Of a DNA stretch of 51,523 nt, positions 34,410-47,120 are shown in pieces. The stretch is from an uncultured Bacteroidota bacterium (GTDB lineage: Bacteria; Bacteroidota; Bacteroidia; Flavobacteriales; Flavobacteriaceae). The position numbers and the translations under genes were made by a program. The number at the start of each line of letters is the position of its first letter. The stretch's first letter is position 1. The notes under the pieces are model-generated. The model was given only the letters and a program-made list of their open reading frames with translations, ran no database searches and was not told the DNA's origin. The stretch covers positions 1-51,523 of the forward strand of contig CACLQX010000003.1 in assembly GCA_902609185.1 (NCBI GenBank), in the 5' to 3' direction.

Positions 34410-35979
34410 TATTAAAAGTTATTTTAAACGTTGTGCCCTTACCCATTTGGCTTTTAACAGAAATAGAGCCCGCATGCAGCTCAATAATTTTTTTGACAAA
34501 AGCAAGACCTAAACCATGACCTTTTATGTTGTGAATATTTCCCTTGGTTTCTCTGTAAAATTTTTCAAAAATTTTAGTTTTAATTTTTTTTGTCATTCCA
34601 ATTCCATTGTCTTTAAAAAATACTATCGTATTTGATTTTTCATTCTTTACCATTATTTGAATTACGGGATTTGATTTTGAATATTTAAGAGAATTTTCAA
34701 GAATATTAACAAAAACATTTATCATTTCTTCTTCGGCTAACATCATAATATTTTCTTTTTTATCAAACTTCTTAGTAATCCTTGCCCCCACACTACCTGA
34801 AAGTAGCTCTACCCTATCAATGGCCAACTGAACTAATTTATTTAAATCCATCATCTTCATCTCAAGCTCTATTTTTTCTTTCTCTAATTGTGAAATCATC
34901 AAAACATTTTCAACCTGATTATTCATTCTATTATTTTCATCTTTTATGATATTTAAATAACCCATGGACTTTGTATCTACTTTTCCCATCATCTTTTTCT
35001 TTATAGCATCGATTGCTAGGTTTATAGTAGCTATAGGAGTTTTAAATTCATGAGTCATATTGTTGATGAAGTCTGATTTCATTTCAGAAATATTTTTTTG
35101 TTTTATAGAAATAACGATCGTTGAATAAAATGAAAAAATTATGATAAATGTAAAAAACATTAAAAGTAGGATGAGATAAATAATATTTGAATTAATAAAA
35201 GCAATATTCATGGGAAATCCAACAACTAATACGTAATCAGTTTCACCAATTTGGTTTGCAAATAAAGGGACACTGTGATGTGAAAGTTCATCAAAATTTT
35301 CATATCTACTTGTTCCTAATTTAGTTTCTATTTTCTTATTTAAAATCTTGAAATCATAATCATTTGGTAACCCTCTTTCTTTAAACTCTTTTTGTAAAAG
35401 TAGTTGGACTTCGATATTTGACACTCGATTAGCTATGGGCTTTAAGTTAGCTATATCAATAAAAATCGACTTATATTTTGCTTCATCAATGAGTGAAATT
35501 TCTTCCATCATCTGCAACTTTTCCATTGAACTCATATTATTCATTTCTTTTTCAAATGCATCATCAAAAATTATTGTTGATTTTAAGCTTGTGTAGTCTT
35601 TTATTGAAATACTATCTGATATTCTTGAGTCAAATAAGTTTGAATTAATTTTATAATCCTCCTCCAAAATAGCAGAATAATACAAATAAATGTTTTCGTC
35701 ATCTCTATTCTTGTCTACATACTGGAAGACATCAATAAGCTGGGACTCGACAGGTTCACCAATACTATCTTTTAGTTTTTGATAAACCGATAAGTAATCT
35801 CGCATTTCTCTATCTGAAATAGCATTTGCAACAGTAATTAATGCGCTATTGGTACTCTGAGAGAATTGTTTATCATAAATTTCAAGTGAATTTTTTATCC
35901 AATAAGCTTGTAAAAATATAATACCAATCAGCGACATTGACATGAATGCAATTAAAATAATGATTCTATTTTTTTTCAC
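34393..35979 (-). CDS. rprX: Membrane sensor histidine kinase, RprX-like
   Basis: 528 residues. TM1 is at about 5-25, a periplasmic sensor of some 235 residues follows, TM2 is at about 264-290, then the HisKA domain with H310 in NNMTHEFKTPIATI and the ATPase domain with N-box ILENSLKYS and the G-boxes KDNGIGM and GHGLGLAFVK. It should phosphorylate the adjacent response regulator. The signal is unknown. The start is a GTG at 35979, overlapping the coaE end by 14 bases, an arrangement (coaE-kinase-regulator) familiar in flavobacteria. Confidence 0.9.
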   Translation of the reverse strand: MKKNRIIILIAFMSMSLIGIIFLQAYWIKNSLEIYDKQFSQSTNSALITVANAISDREMRDYLSVYQKLKDSIGEPVESQLIDVFQYVDKNRDDENIYLYYSAILEEDYKINSNLFDSRISDSISIKDYTSLKSTIIFDDAFEKEMNNMSSMEKLQMMEEISLIDEAKYKSIFIDIANLKPIANRVSNIEVQLLLQKEFKERGLPNDYDFKILNKKIETKLGTSRYENFDELSHHSVPLFANQIGETDYVLVVGFPMNIAFINSNIIYLILLLMFFTFIIIFSFYSTIVISIKQKNISEMKSDFINNMTHEFKTPIATINLAIDAIKKKMMGKVDTKSMGYLNIIKDENNRMNNQVENVLMISQLEKEKIELEMKMMDLNKLVQLAIDRVELLSGSVGARITKKFDKKENIMMLAEEEMINVFVNILENSLKYSKSNPVIQIMVKNEKSNTIVFFKDNGIGMTKKIKTKIFEKFYRETKGNIHNIKGHGLGLAFVKKIIELHAGSISVKSQMGKGTTFKITFNNVNKT

Positions 35980-36559
35980 TTAGCGATTCAATTTTATTTA
36001 TTAAACTTAATATTTCTGTTTTTGTTTTTGAAATGTTAATGTTTTCAATAACAAAAGTTGCTAAATTTATTTTTTTTTTATCACTCCACTGAACATTCAT
36101 GATTTTTTCGATCTTTTTTCTGCTTAAATTATCTCTGTTGATAATTCTATTAATTCTCTCAATTTTAGGTGATTTTAAAAGTATATTATAATCCATTAAC
36201 TTGTAAAAGTTACTTTCAAAAAGTATTGCTGACTCTACTAATATTTTTGATTTTAAATTTTTTTTTTCAAATTTTTTAAATTTCTCAAAAACTTTAGGAT
36301 GAACTATACTATTTAAAAGGTCTAACTTTTTAGTATCACTAAAAATAACTTCAGAAATATATATTGAGTTGAAATCACTACCATTGAATGATTTTGATCC
36401 AAAAAAATTTATAATAGATTTCTTTATCTCTATATCAGTTTTGATGATATTTTTTGCAATATCATCAGAATTAAATATTTTAAAATTTTTGTCGGCAAAG
36501 ACTTTAGAAACTGTGGTTTTACCTGAACCAATTCCACCTGTTAATCCAACTTTTAACAT
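35966..36559 (-). CDS. coaE: Dephospho-CoA kinase
   Basis: 197 residues; the P-loop GGIGSGKT is at residues 8-15 directly after the start, followed by NSDDIAKNII (substrate aspartates) and the lid arginines in RINRIINRDNLSRKK. It performs the last step of coenzyme A synthesis. It starts 5 bases after fabI. CoaBC of the same pathway is four genes upstream in the same run. Confidence 0.95.
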   Translation of the reverse strand: MLKVGLTGGIGSGKTTVSKVFADKNFKIFNSDDIAKNIIKTDIEIKKSIINFFGSKSFNGSDFNSIYISEVIFSDTKKLDLLNSIVHPKVFEKFKKFEKKNLKSKILVESAILFESNFYKLMDYNILLKSPKIERINRIINRDNLSRKKIEKIMNVQWSDKKKINLATFVIENINISKTKTEILSLINKIESLSEKK

Positions 36560-36564
36560 CGAGA

Positions 36565-37380
36565 TTATTCTTTTGGAATAGAATCAATAATTTCTTGACT
36601 TACACCAACATTACTAAAACCACCATCATGAAATAAATTTTGTAAAGTAACTTTTTTTGTAAGATCAGAAAATAAAGAAACAGTATAATTGGCGCACTCA
36701 TCTGCTGTTGCATTACCAAGTGGAGACATTTTTTCTGCATATTCCATAAAACCATCAAATCCTTTAACACCTTTTCCAGCAGTTGTTGGTGTAGGTGATT
36801 GACTAATTGTATTTACCCTTACTTTTTTCTCTTTTCCAAAAAAATAACCAAAACTTCTAGCCACAGATTCTAGATAAGCTTTGTTATCTGCCATATCGTT
36901 GTAGTCGGGAAAAACTCTTTGGGCTGCCATATATGATAATGCTACAATACTTCCCCACTCATTCATTGCATCTTTGTTATAGAGACACTGCATTAATCTA
37001 TGAAAAGAGGCTGCAGAAATATTCCATCCTTTTGTTAACCAGTCATGATTAAGATTGGTATAGTGTTTTCCTTTCCTCACATTTATTGACATTCCTATTG
37101 AGTGTAAAACAAAATCAATTTTATCATTAAAATGTTTAATAGACTCTTCTATTAAGTTTTCTAAATCCTCGTTGGATGTAGCATCAGCTGGAATTACAAT
37201 TGAGTTTGTTTTTTTAGCAAGTAAATCAATAGACCCCATTCTTACAGCAACAGGAGAGTTTGTTAGAACAAACCTACCACCCTGCTCAAAAACTTTCTCA
37301 GCTGTTTTCCAAGCTATTGAGCTCTCATCAAGAGCACCAAAAATAATCCCTTTTTTATTTTTTAATAATTCGTTTGGCAT
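36565..37380 (-). CDS. fabI: Enoyl-[acyl-carrier-protein] reductase (NADH)
   Basis: 271 residues of the short-chain dehydrogenase FabI type, completing each cycle of fatty-acid elongation. GIIFGALDESSIAWKTAEKV is the nucleotide-binding start with FabI spacing. LHSIGMS and the catalytic Tyr/Lys pair in the FabI pattern Y-x6-K (YNDMADNK) are present, then RVNTISQSPT. No FabK or FabV is in the window. It lies between recN and coaE in the long run. Confidence 0.95.
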   Translation of the reverse strand: MPNELLKNKKGIIFGALDESSIAWKTAEKVFEQGGRFVLTNSPVAVRMGSIDLLAKKTNSIVIPADATSNEDLENLIEESIKHFNDKIDFVLHSIGMSINVRKGKHYTNLNHDWLTKGWNISAASFHRLMQCLYNKDAMNEWGSIVALSYMAAQRVFPDYNDMADNKAYLESVARSFGYFFGKEKKVRVNTISQSPTPTTAGKGVKGFDGFMEYAEKMSPLGNATADECANYTVSLFSDLTKKVTLQNLFHDGGFSNVGVSQEIIDSIPKE

Positions 37381-37399
37381 TTTTATTTTAAATATAATA

Positions 37400-39049
37400 C
37401 TATTTGAGCAACTCTAGTGCCTGGTTTAGTGCAGGGTTTGTTATATTATCTGCTGAAATCATGGCTGCAATTTCTTTAATTCTTTCACCATGATTTAGTT
37501 TTTTTATTAATGTTTTTGGTTTGTTTTGATCTAAGATCTTAGAAACTTTATAATGGTTTGAAGCTTTTGCAGCCACTTGAGGAAGATGTGAGATTGCAAT
37601 AACTTGTGATTTATTCCCTATTCTTTTCAACAAATCAGCAATTACGTTAGCTACTTTTCCTGATGTTCCAGAATCAATCTCATCAAAAATTAATGTTGGT
37701 AAACTCATTTTTTTTGAAAATAATACATTGATTGCTAATAAAATTCGTGATTTTTCCCCGCCAGAGGCAATTTTAATTAATTTATTGAAATTGTTCCCCT
37801 TATCTGAAGAATATAAAACATTAAGGTTATCAATACCATATTTGTTAAGTTTATCAGACTTGTCTAAATCAAATTTTATTCTAGATTCTTTCATGGATAG
37901 TTTATTAAAAATTGATTCAATATCTTTCCTCAAATCATTGATCCTTTGTTTTCTCTTGAGAAAAATTGTATTTGCTTGAATTTGACATTTATTTTCTAAT
38001 TCCCGAATTTCATTTTTTAAAGATTCGACTTCGCTTTGTAAATCTTTTGAACTGGAAAATTGCTTAGATAGATTTTGCTTCACTTGAATTAGATCATTTG
38101 CGGTTTTAGCATTATGTTTCAGAAATAAATCTTTTATTTTAAAGATTCTATTTTGAACATATTCAAATCTTCTAGGATCATAAACTAAATTTTCAGACTT
38201 TCTATTAATTGAATTAATTATATCATCAAATTCAATTTTAAGTTGATCATACCGGTTTTTCAGTGTCTTAAAATCATTTGAAATAGAGGATGTTTTATTT
38301 AAAATTGATGATAAATTGTTCATTAACGAAATAAGACTATCGTGTTCACTAGAAACTATGAGATGGTAATTATTTAACTCATTTTTTAACTTATCGTAAT
38401 TTTTTAAATTTAAAAATTCTTGCTCAAGACTTTCATCTTCGTTGTTTTGCAAATTGAGTTCATCAATTTCGTTATACAAAAACTTATTATAATCCAAGTT
38501 GGATTTAATATTAATAAATTGATTATTTAGGTTCTCATAAATTTTTTGTTTAGATAAATACTGATTGTATTTAATTAAAAACTTTTCTCTTAATAAATTA
38601 ATTTCTAAATCACTATCGATTAGCTTGTAGTAAAAGCTCTTTTCGTTTAAAACCAAATCTTGATTTTGTGACTGTATATTTATTAAGTCAAGGGTTACAT
38701 TTTTTAAAGTTTCTAATTTGACAGGTGTGTCGTTAATAAAAGCTCTGGATTTTCCATTTGATAAAATTTCTCTCCTAAAAAATGACTCTTTATCAAAATC
38801 AATATCCAAACCTAAAAATTTATCCTTTAAATTTTCATCAATCAAAAAGATTGCTTCTATAATACATTTTTTATTACTAGTTCCTACGACTTTGTGATCA
38901 ACTCTAGATCCTGCCAATAAATTTAATGCACCAATAAGAATTGACTTTCCAGATCCTGTTTCCCCTGTAATAATATTGAAATTATTATCAAAGTCAACTT
39001 TAATACTTTCAATTAATAAATAATTTTTTATTTCAATCGTCTTTAACAA
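37400..39049 (-). CDS. recN: DNA repair protein RecN
   Basis: 549 residues, an SMC-like ATPase acting at double-strand breaks. The N-terminal head has Walker A GETGSGKS at 29-36. Two coiled-coil arms span about 150-390. The C-terminal head has the signature SGGEKSRILLAI, Walker B LIFDEIDSGTSG and the His switch AISHLPQVA. The start is TTG at 39049 (MLKTIEIKNYLLIESI), the conserved N-terminus. Confidence 0.96.
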   Translation of the reverse strand: MLKTIEIKNYLLIESIKVDFDNNFNIITGETGSGKSILIGALNLLAGSRVDHKVVGTSNKKCIIEAIFLIDENLKDKFLGLDIDFDKESFFRREILSNGKSRAFINDTPVKLETLKNVTLDLINIQSQNQDLVLNEKSFYYKLIDSDLEINLLREKFLIKYNQYLSKQKIYENLNNQFINIKSNLDYNKFLYNEIDELNLQNNEDESLEQEFLNLKNYDKLKNELNNYHLIVSSEHDSLISLMNNLSSILNKTSSISNDFKTLKNRYDQLKIEFDDIINSINRKSENLVYDPRRFEYVQNRIFKIKDLFLKHNAKTANDLIQVKQNLSKQFSSSKDLQSEVESLKNEIRELENKCQIQANTIFLKRKQRINDLRKDIESIFNKLSMKESRIKFDLDKSDKLNKYGIDNLNVLYSSDKGNNFNKLIKIASGGEKSRILLAINVLFSKKMSLPTLIFDEIDSGTSGKVANVIADLLKRIGNKSQVIAISHLPQVAAKASNHYKVSKILDQNKPKTLIKKLNHGERIKEIAAMISADNITNPALNQALELLK

Positions 39050-39060
39050 CTTGTATGATT

Positions 39061-39957
39061 TTATTTAAGACTATTCCACTTCTCAGAGAAAAAAGGTGAT
39101 ACCCTATTTAAGTTATTCTTAAGATTATTTATATAAGCTTTATTACTATTATTTTTATATAAATTAAAAATCTCATCATTTTTTGACTGGAAAAACATTT
39201 GTTGCATAATTGAGTTAGGTCTTAACCTATTTATCAAATTAAATTTTGCAATAGTTTCAGAAATAGTTTCTAAAGCCCTTTCCTTATCCTCAATTATAAT
39301 ATCCAATCCTTTTCTATGATATTCATAGAAAATTTCTTTTATAGTCGAGTAATTTGGTGAAATCAAATTTTCAACCAACCAATATTTATTAATTCTTCCA
39401 TTATTATAATTTTGACTCCACATATTTGATTGGGAATTACTAGATGCAAAATCTAGAATTTTTTTTGAGTTCAGAAAATTTAATTTACCTGAGTCAAGAG
39501 CAAAACTATCTTTATCAAGACCTATAATAATATTAGCATAAAATTCTAGTATTGATGCCAAATCAGATTCAAATCTGTTTTCTGATCTTAAAATATATTG
39601 ATTTGATTCATAGTTAAAACTAACTCCATTGTCCTTAAAAAGAAGAATATTAGTAAAGTAGTCAGAATTATATACTGGTCTAAAGGATTTAATTTCAAAG
39701 TTGCAGTTGAATATGTTATCAGAGTAGTTTAACACAGTTATAATTAGTGTACAATCAATTTTCTCAAAGTTTTGAAGAGATTGATCATCCCAGTCATTTG
39801 TATTTAAATAACTTTCAATATTCCTTTCAAGGTTTGTAAAAATTTTTTTTTCTGTTTGATTGATAAGACTGCTGTTAACAATAACTTCACAATTTAGCTG
39901 TTGGCTATAGGATTTAAATAAGAAAAAGAATAAGAGGCTATAGTTTATAAATTTCAT
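39061..39957 (-). CDS. DUF4835 family secreted protein
   Basis: 298 residues with a Sec signal peptide (hydrophobic stretch about 5-16, cleavage near SYSQQLNCEV). The mature part has the features of DUF4835: a start NCEVIVN, a LERNIESYLNTNDW segment and a late R-P-N-S motif (RLRPNSIMQQMFF). Some databases link this family to the type IX secretion system under the name PorD; I cannot confirm that. I prefer ATG 39957 over an upstream in-frame start at 39981. It overlaps coaBC by 20 bases, the standard flavobacterial order coaBC-DUF4835-recN. Confidence 0.85.
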   Translation of the reverse strand: MKFINYSLLFFFLFKSYSQQLNCEVIVNSSLINQTEKKIFTNLERNIESYLNTNDWDDQSLQNFEKIDCTLIITVLNYSDNIFNCNFEIKSFRPVYNSDYFTNILLFKDNGVSFNYESNQYILRSENRFESDLASILEFYANIIIGLDKDSFALDSGKLNFLNSKKILDFASSNSQSNMWSQNYNNGRINKYWLVENLISPNYSTIKEIFYEYHRKGLDIIIEDKERALETISETIAKFNLINRLRPNSIMQQMFFQSKNDEIFNLYKNNSNKAYINNLKNNLNRVSPFFSEKWNSLK

Positions 39958-41140
39958 GCAAAATATCCTTAGCAACTTCATTTTTATATTTTAATTTGAA
40001 CTTTTTGGTTTTACTTTTAGTTATAAAATGAATTTTATTTTTTTCTGAATTGAAACAAGTATTTTCATTAGACATTGAATTAAGAACTATTGCATCAAGC
40101 TTTTTTTTCTTTAGTTTAATTTTAGCGTTTACAATTTCATTTTCAGTTTCTAGTGCAAAACCAATCATTTTTTGATTGCTTTTTTTCAACTTACACAACT
40201 CAGAAATGATATCAATATTTTTAACTAATTCTAAGTTAAATGTTTTTTTTCTATTCTTTTTAATTTTTGTTTTTGATATTATCATTGGTTTATAATCAGC
40301 AACTGCAGCTGCCATTATTACATAATCAGATTTTATTAAGTCTGTAATGCATTTTTCATACATTTCGTCTGCTGATGTGATTTTAACCACCCTAATGTTG
40401 GTGTTAAAAATATTTATTTGGGTTGGACCTGTAATTAATGTAACATCTGCCCCTAAATTAGCTGCTTCTTTAGCTAGCTGGTACCCCATCTTCCCAGACG
40501 AATAATTACTGATAAATCTAACAGGATCAATCATCTCGTGAGTAGGACCAGCAGTTATTAGGATCTTTTTTTTGTAGTATATAAGTTTTTGAGAGATATG
40601 ATTAATTAAAATATTTAAAATATTTTTTGGTTCTTCTAGTCTTCCTTCTCCATTAATACCACTTGCTAAAAACCCTTTAGCAGGTTTGACAAATATATTA
40701 CCACGGTCAACCAAATTTTTAATATTTTCTTTAGTAGACTCAGAATTATACATCTCAAGATCCATTGCTGGAGCAAAAAAAACATCACACTTGGTTGACA
40801 TGTATGTAGCAACCAATAAATTATCAGCATTACCAGAAACTAACTTTGACAATGTTGATGATGTAATTGGCGCAATAATCATGTAGTCAGCCCACTCTGC
40901 AAGTTCCACATGATTTACCCAATCGACTCTCTCATCATCTTCAAAAAAATCAGTAAGTACTTTTTTCTCAGATAGTGTTGAGAAAGTTAGTTGGGTAACA
41001 AAATTATTTGCACTATCAGAAAAAATAACTTGAACATCAGCTCCCTCTTTCTTTAATAGTCTTAGTAGAATAATTGACTTGTATGCAGCAATACTACCTG
41101 TTACCCCCAAAAGAATATTTTTTCCTTTAAGGACAGACAT
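39938..41140 (-). CDS. coaBC: Bifunctional phosphopantothenoylcysteine decarboxylase / phosphopantothenate-cysteine ligase
   Basis: 400 residues. The N-terminal flavin decarboxylase CoaC (1-185) has GVTGSIAAYKS, the catalytic histidine in NHVELAEWA, and FAPAMDLEMY. The C-terminal ligase CoaB (190-400) begins ILITAGPTHEMIDPVRFISN with YSSGKMG and AAVADYKP. Together they convert 4'-phosphopantothenate and cysteine to 4'-phosphopantetheine. It starts 5 bases after the omega-like gene. Confidence 0.95.
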   Translation of the reverse strand: MSVLKGKNILLGVTGSIAAYKSIILLRLLKKEGADVQVIFSDSANNFVTQLTFSTLSEKKVLTDFFEDDERVDWVNHVELAEWADYMIIAPITSSTLSKLVSGNADNLLVATYMSTKCDVFFAPAMDLEMYNSESTKENIKNLVDRGNIFVKPAKGFLASGINGEGRLEEPKNILNILINHISQKLIYYKKKILITAGPTHEMIDPVRFISNYSSGKMGYQLAKEAANLGADVTLITGPTQINIFNTNIRVVKITSADEMYEKCITDLIKSDYVIMAAAVADYKPMIISKTKIKKNRKKTFNLELVKNIDIISELCKLKKSNQKMIGFALETENEIVNAKIKLKKKKLDAIVLNSMSNENTCFNSEKNKIHFITKSKTKKFKLKYKNEVAKDILHEIYKL

Positions 41141-41145
41141 AAAAA

Positions 41146-41466
41146 TTAACTTTTTTCGGGTTTCCTATGATAAATTTTTTCGTTTAACCAATTATCAATT
41201 GCTATAGCATGAGCTTTGGGAAGCTTTTCATAGAATTTTGAAACCTCAATCTGTTCTTTGTTTTCAAATATTTCTTCCAAGCTTTCACTTGGTGTTGCAA
41301 ATTCTTCCAATTTATTTATCAATTCTTTTTTAATATCCTCATTTATTTGAACAGTCCTTTTGGCAATTATTGAGATTGCTTTGTAAATATTATCTGTTTT
41401 GTTTTCAATAACCTCACGGTCATAAGTTATTGTTGATGTAGGGGCTTTGATTTTTTTAAAATCCAT
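41146..41466 (-). CDS. rpoZ: RNA polymerase omega-like subunit (Rpb6 family)
   Basis: 106 residues, matching the Bacteroidetes omega/Rpb6 family: start MDFKKIKAPTSTITYD, the helix NIYKAISIIAKRTVQIN and the tail PKAHAIAIDNWL. Omega assists folding of beta prime. It lies between bamD (6 bases) and coaBC (5 bases), its usual flavobacterial place, which supports the assignment more than the short sequence alone. Confidence 0.85.
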   Translation of the reverse strand: MDFKKIKAPTSTITYDREVIENKTDNIYKAISIIAKRTVQINEDIKKELINKLEEFATPSESLEEIFENKEQIEVSKFYEKLPKAHAIAIDNWLNEKIYHRKPEKS

Positions 41467-41472
41467 ATATTT

Positions 41473-42276
41473 CTATTGATTGGGCGCAAATATAGCAATT
41501 TCTTTGTCTATGTCTGAAATCATAGATTCGGTTTTATTAAAAAATTGAGAATCTGGGTATTCATTAATTAATTCTTCGTAAACTTTTTTTGCATTATTTA
41601 ATCTTTCAAGTTTTTTTGAGGGTATACTGTTAACTGCAATCTTGTAAGATGAGTCGAATAAATAAAACAGAGCATCTTCTCGGTACGGGGTACCAGGATA
41701 ATCAATTATAAAACTGTTTAGCACGGTGATAGCAGAACCATGATCTCTAATAGTGTTGTATTGCTTTGCTATTTGAAATGCTTTTTCTTCAAGTTTTAGT
41801 CTAAGCTCCTGAACATGTTCATTAGCAATATCCAAGTTTTCTGAATAGGGATAAAAATTTATAAAATTTTGCAACTTATCAATAGCTTCAACAGTTTGTT
41901 CTTGATCCAGACTGAATTTTGGTGATTGTTTATAAAAACAATAGGCCTCAAGGTAAGCAGCTTCTTCAACTTTTTGACTAATCGGATAAGCCTTTATAAA
42001 ACTTTCAAATTGATAAGCAGCAAGAACATAATTCTTAATTTCCAAAAGAGATTTTGCATAAAAGAATGTTATTCTCTCTGCTTGAGGTTTGCCTCTGTAA
42101 CTGGGTAATATTTGTTCAAATAAGCCACTTGCTCTCCTAAATTCCTCATTTTCGAAATAATTCTCGGCCTTCTGGTATTTGATTTTAACATCTTCACTTC
42201 TAAGAAGTTTTTGGTACTCATTACAAGATGGAATTAATAGAAAAATAACTACAATGTAAAATAATTTTTTAATCAT
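41473..42276 (-). CDS. bamD: Outer-membrane assembly lipoprotein BamD
   Basis: 267 residues. The type II signal peptide ends in LIPSC with lipidated C18. The mature protein is a series of tetratricopeptide-like helices starting YQKAENYFENEEFRRASGLF, including the BamD pattern FFYAKSLLEIKNYVLAAYQF. BamD works with BamA in outer-membrane beta-barrel insertion. The ATG overlaps the dapA stop by 8 bases. Confidence 0.93.
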   Translation of the reverse strand: MIKKLFYIVVIFLLIPSCNEYQKLLRSEDVKIKYQKAENYFENEEFRRASGLFEQILPSYRGKPQAERITFFYAKSLLEIKNYVLAAYQFESFIKAYPISQKVEEAAYLEAYCFYKQSPKFSLDQEQTVEAIDKLQNFINFYPYSENLDIANEHVQELRLKLEEKAFQIAKQYNTIRDHGSAITVLNSFIIDYPGTPYREDALFYLFDSSYKIAVNSIPSKKLERLNNAKKVYEELINEYPDSQFFNKTESMISDIDKEIAIFAPNQ

Positions 42277-43225
42277 GATCAGGGTGATTTACTAAAAATT
42301 TTAAAATTTTATTTCTCAATGGACTTGAAATTTCAGTCAAAGGTAACCTAACTTTTTCTTTACACAAATTCAATTGACTTAATGCAAACTTTATTCCACT
42401 TGGACTACCCTCTTTAAAAATTAGTTCAAAAAAATTATTTAACAAAAATTTGGATGATTCAAGTTTCGATTCTGAAATGTTTTTTGGTTTTGAATCATCA
42501 TCCTCCCACAATAATCTAATGTAGGATGAATTCATTAAGTTTGGGTAAGCATTTGCTGCTACCGAAATTATACCATCGGCTCCAGATCTTACAGCATCTA
42601 TCATAGAAAAATCATCTCCAGAGATAATTAAGAAGTCATCACGTGTATTGTTCCTGAGGTTAACTATTCTATTTACATTTCCTGATGCCTCCTTGACTCC
42701 AATAATTTTTTTTGAGTAGGAACTTAATTTTATAATTGTTTCATCAGTCATGTCTGAGGATGTTCTACCGGGGACATTGTAAAGTAATATTGGTAAAGGA
42801 GAAATATCAACTGCACTTTTAAAATGCTGGAAAATACCATTTTGTGAAGGCTTATTGTAGTATGGACAAACTGACATAATTGCATCAAAACCAGTGGTAT
42901 CAGTTTTATTAATTAAATCACACAACTCCGAGGTACTGTTTGAACTGATACCTAAAATAAGTGGTAGCTTATTTTTCAATGAGTTAACAAACCTTTTATT
43001 AACAATTTCTTTTTCTTTATCACTTAATGTTGATGACTCACCAGTAGTCCCCTGAACAACTACATATGAAACACCACCTAAAAAAAAATATTCACAAAGT
43101 TTTTTGATTGCATCTAAATCAATATTGCCATTTACATCAAATGGGGTGACGGATGCAACTCCAACACCTGCAAAAATTGATTTATTTTTTTCGAAAATGA
43201 AAGGGTTAATTTTGTAGTTTGACAT
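42269..43225 (-). CDS. dapA: 4-hydroxy-tetrahydrodipicolinate synthase
   Basis: 318 residues. The barrel starts at GVGVASVTPFD (20-30), with GTTGES at 59-64, Y149 in LLYNVPGRT and the Schiff-base lysine K178 in GVKEASG. It condenses pyruvate with aspartate semialdehyde in lysine and diaminopimelate synthesis. About 18 residues precede the usual N-terminus, and no later start codon fits. It lies between DUF6913 and bamD. Confidence 0.94.
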   Translation of the reverse strand: MSNYKINPFIFEKNKSIFAGVGVASVTPFDVNGNIDLDAIKKLCEYFFLGGVSYVVVQGTTGESSTLSDKEKEIVNKRFVNSLKNKLPLILGISSNSTSELCDLINKTDTTGFDAIMSVCPYYNKPSQNGIFQHFKSAVDISPLPILLYNVPGRTSSDMTDETIIKLSSYSKKIIGVKEASGNVNRIVNLRNNTRDDFLIISGDDFSMIDAVRSGADGIISVAANAYPNLMNSSYIRLLWEDDDSKPKNISESKLESSKFLLNNFFELIFKEGSPSGIKFALSQLNLCKEKVRLPLTEISSPLRNKILKFLVNHPDHD

Positions 43226-43241
43226 TCGTTTTAACTTTTAT

Positions 43242-43760
43242 TTATTTAAGAATCTTTAAATATTTAACCAACTGATTGCTAAACTTTCCAAAATTATTAT
43301 AAATATTTTTAAATATAATATCATTTAGTTTTGGGTTTGATTTTTCAAAACCAACCCTGAATTTTGCATTACTTTTTGAAGAAATTAATGATAATATTTT
43401 ATTTTTTCCAAAATAATTTATTAATAGATCATAATCATAAGAAATAAATTCATTAGCATCTGCAGAGTTTATATTACCAAAAAAATTTATGGATTCATCT
43501 GAAACTCTCATTTTATAAAAAGGATCATTAAAAACAGTTTTTGAATAACTAACTACTTTTAAATCTTTTTCTTTCAATCCTATATTTTCGGTTAAACGAA
43601 CTATATCTAAATAGTCAATTTCAAGCTCAGAGTCTACTATAAATCCTACTTTTCTTATGGGCTTTTTAAATTCTCGAATCTTTGATGACAGTGATGTAAT
43701 TGAATTATCAATTTTTTTTTGCAAAAACTTATTTTTTATTTTTATTAATAACTTTTTCAA
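43242..43760 (-). CDS. DUF6913 family protein
   Basis: 172 residues, basic N-terminus, no signal peptide or membrane segment. It matches from memory the DUF6913 proteins found between dapA and ligA in flavobacteria, with KVGFIVDSELEID and YDLLINYFGKNKILSLISS as recognisable parts. Its function is unknown. The start is TTG at 43760, 10 bases after ligA. Confidence 0.8.
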   Translation of the reverse strand: MKKLLIKIKNKFLQKKIDNSITSLSSKIREFKKPIRKVGFIVDSELEIDYLDIVRLTENIGLKEKDLKVVSYSKTVFNDPFYKMRVSDESINFFGNINSADANEFISYDYDLLINYFGKNKILSLISSKSNAKFRVGFEKSNPKLNDIIFKNIYNNFGKFSNQLVKYLKILK

Positions 43761-43770
43761 ATATTATTAT

Positions 43771-46593
<2,823 letters not shown>

Positions 46594-46597
<4 letters not shown>

Positions 46598-47076
46598 AAT
46601 TTTTTTAACATCCAAACTGGGCAAGATGTATGACCAGTCATTCCCAAAGGCTCATGGATTTTTTTAAAATTATATTTTTTATATAAATTTTGTGCAGCTT
46701 TCATGTTATGCATGGTCTCAACATAACAAAATTCATATCCAGCATTTTTGGCAAATTTTATACATTTTTCAATTAATATTTTTCCTATGCCATACTTTCT
46801 AATATTTGGTAAAAAATACATTTTTTGAAGCTCACAAATATTTTTTTTTTGACCATTCAACATACTTATTCCAGCTCCTCCAAATATTTCTTTATCAACA
46901 ACTACAACTAAGTAAATGCTTCGTTTATGCTTATATGATCCAAACATATCATTTAATTCTGGATCACTTAGGGCAGTGCCATTTTCTGGAACATCAAATT
47001 CTTTCATTACACTAATTAATAACTCTTTAACCCTAGGATTATCCTCACTAATAATCTTTCTGATTTCAAATTTCAT
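46594..47076 (-). CDS. GNAT-family N-acetyltransferase
   Basis: 160 residues, a single GNAT domain: the acetyl-CoA pyrophosphate loop RKYGIGKIL, preceded by CELQKMYFLPN, and a C-terminal NLYKKYNFKKI strand. The acceptor is unknown. Being next to prmC, as in other flavobacteria, could mean a role in modifying translation factors, but this is speculative. It is the first gene of the 14-gene minus-strand run and is divergent from ribD (44 bases). Confidence 0.88.
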
Positions 47077-47120
47077 TTTTGTAAATTAGTATTTCATAAA
47101 TATAATGATTTATAAGCCCT

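Noticed and set aside
47077-47120. An FMN riboswitch before ribD
   Set aside because: The 44-base gap is far too short for the FMN aptamer and its conserved segments are absent.
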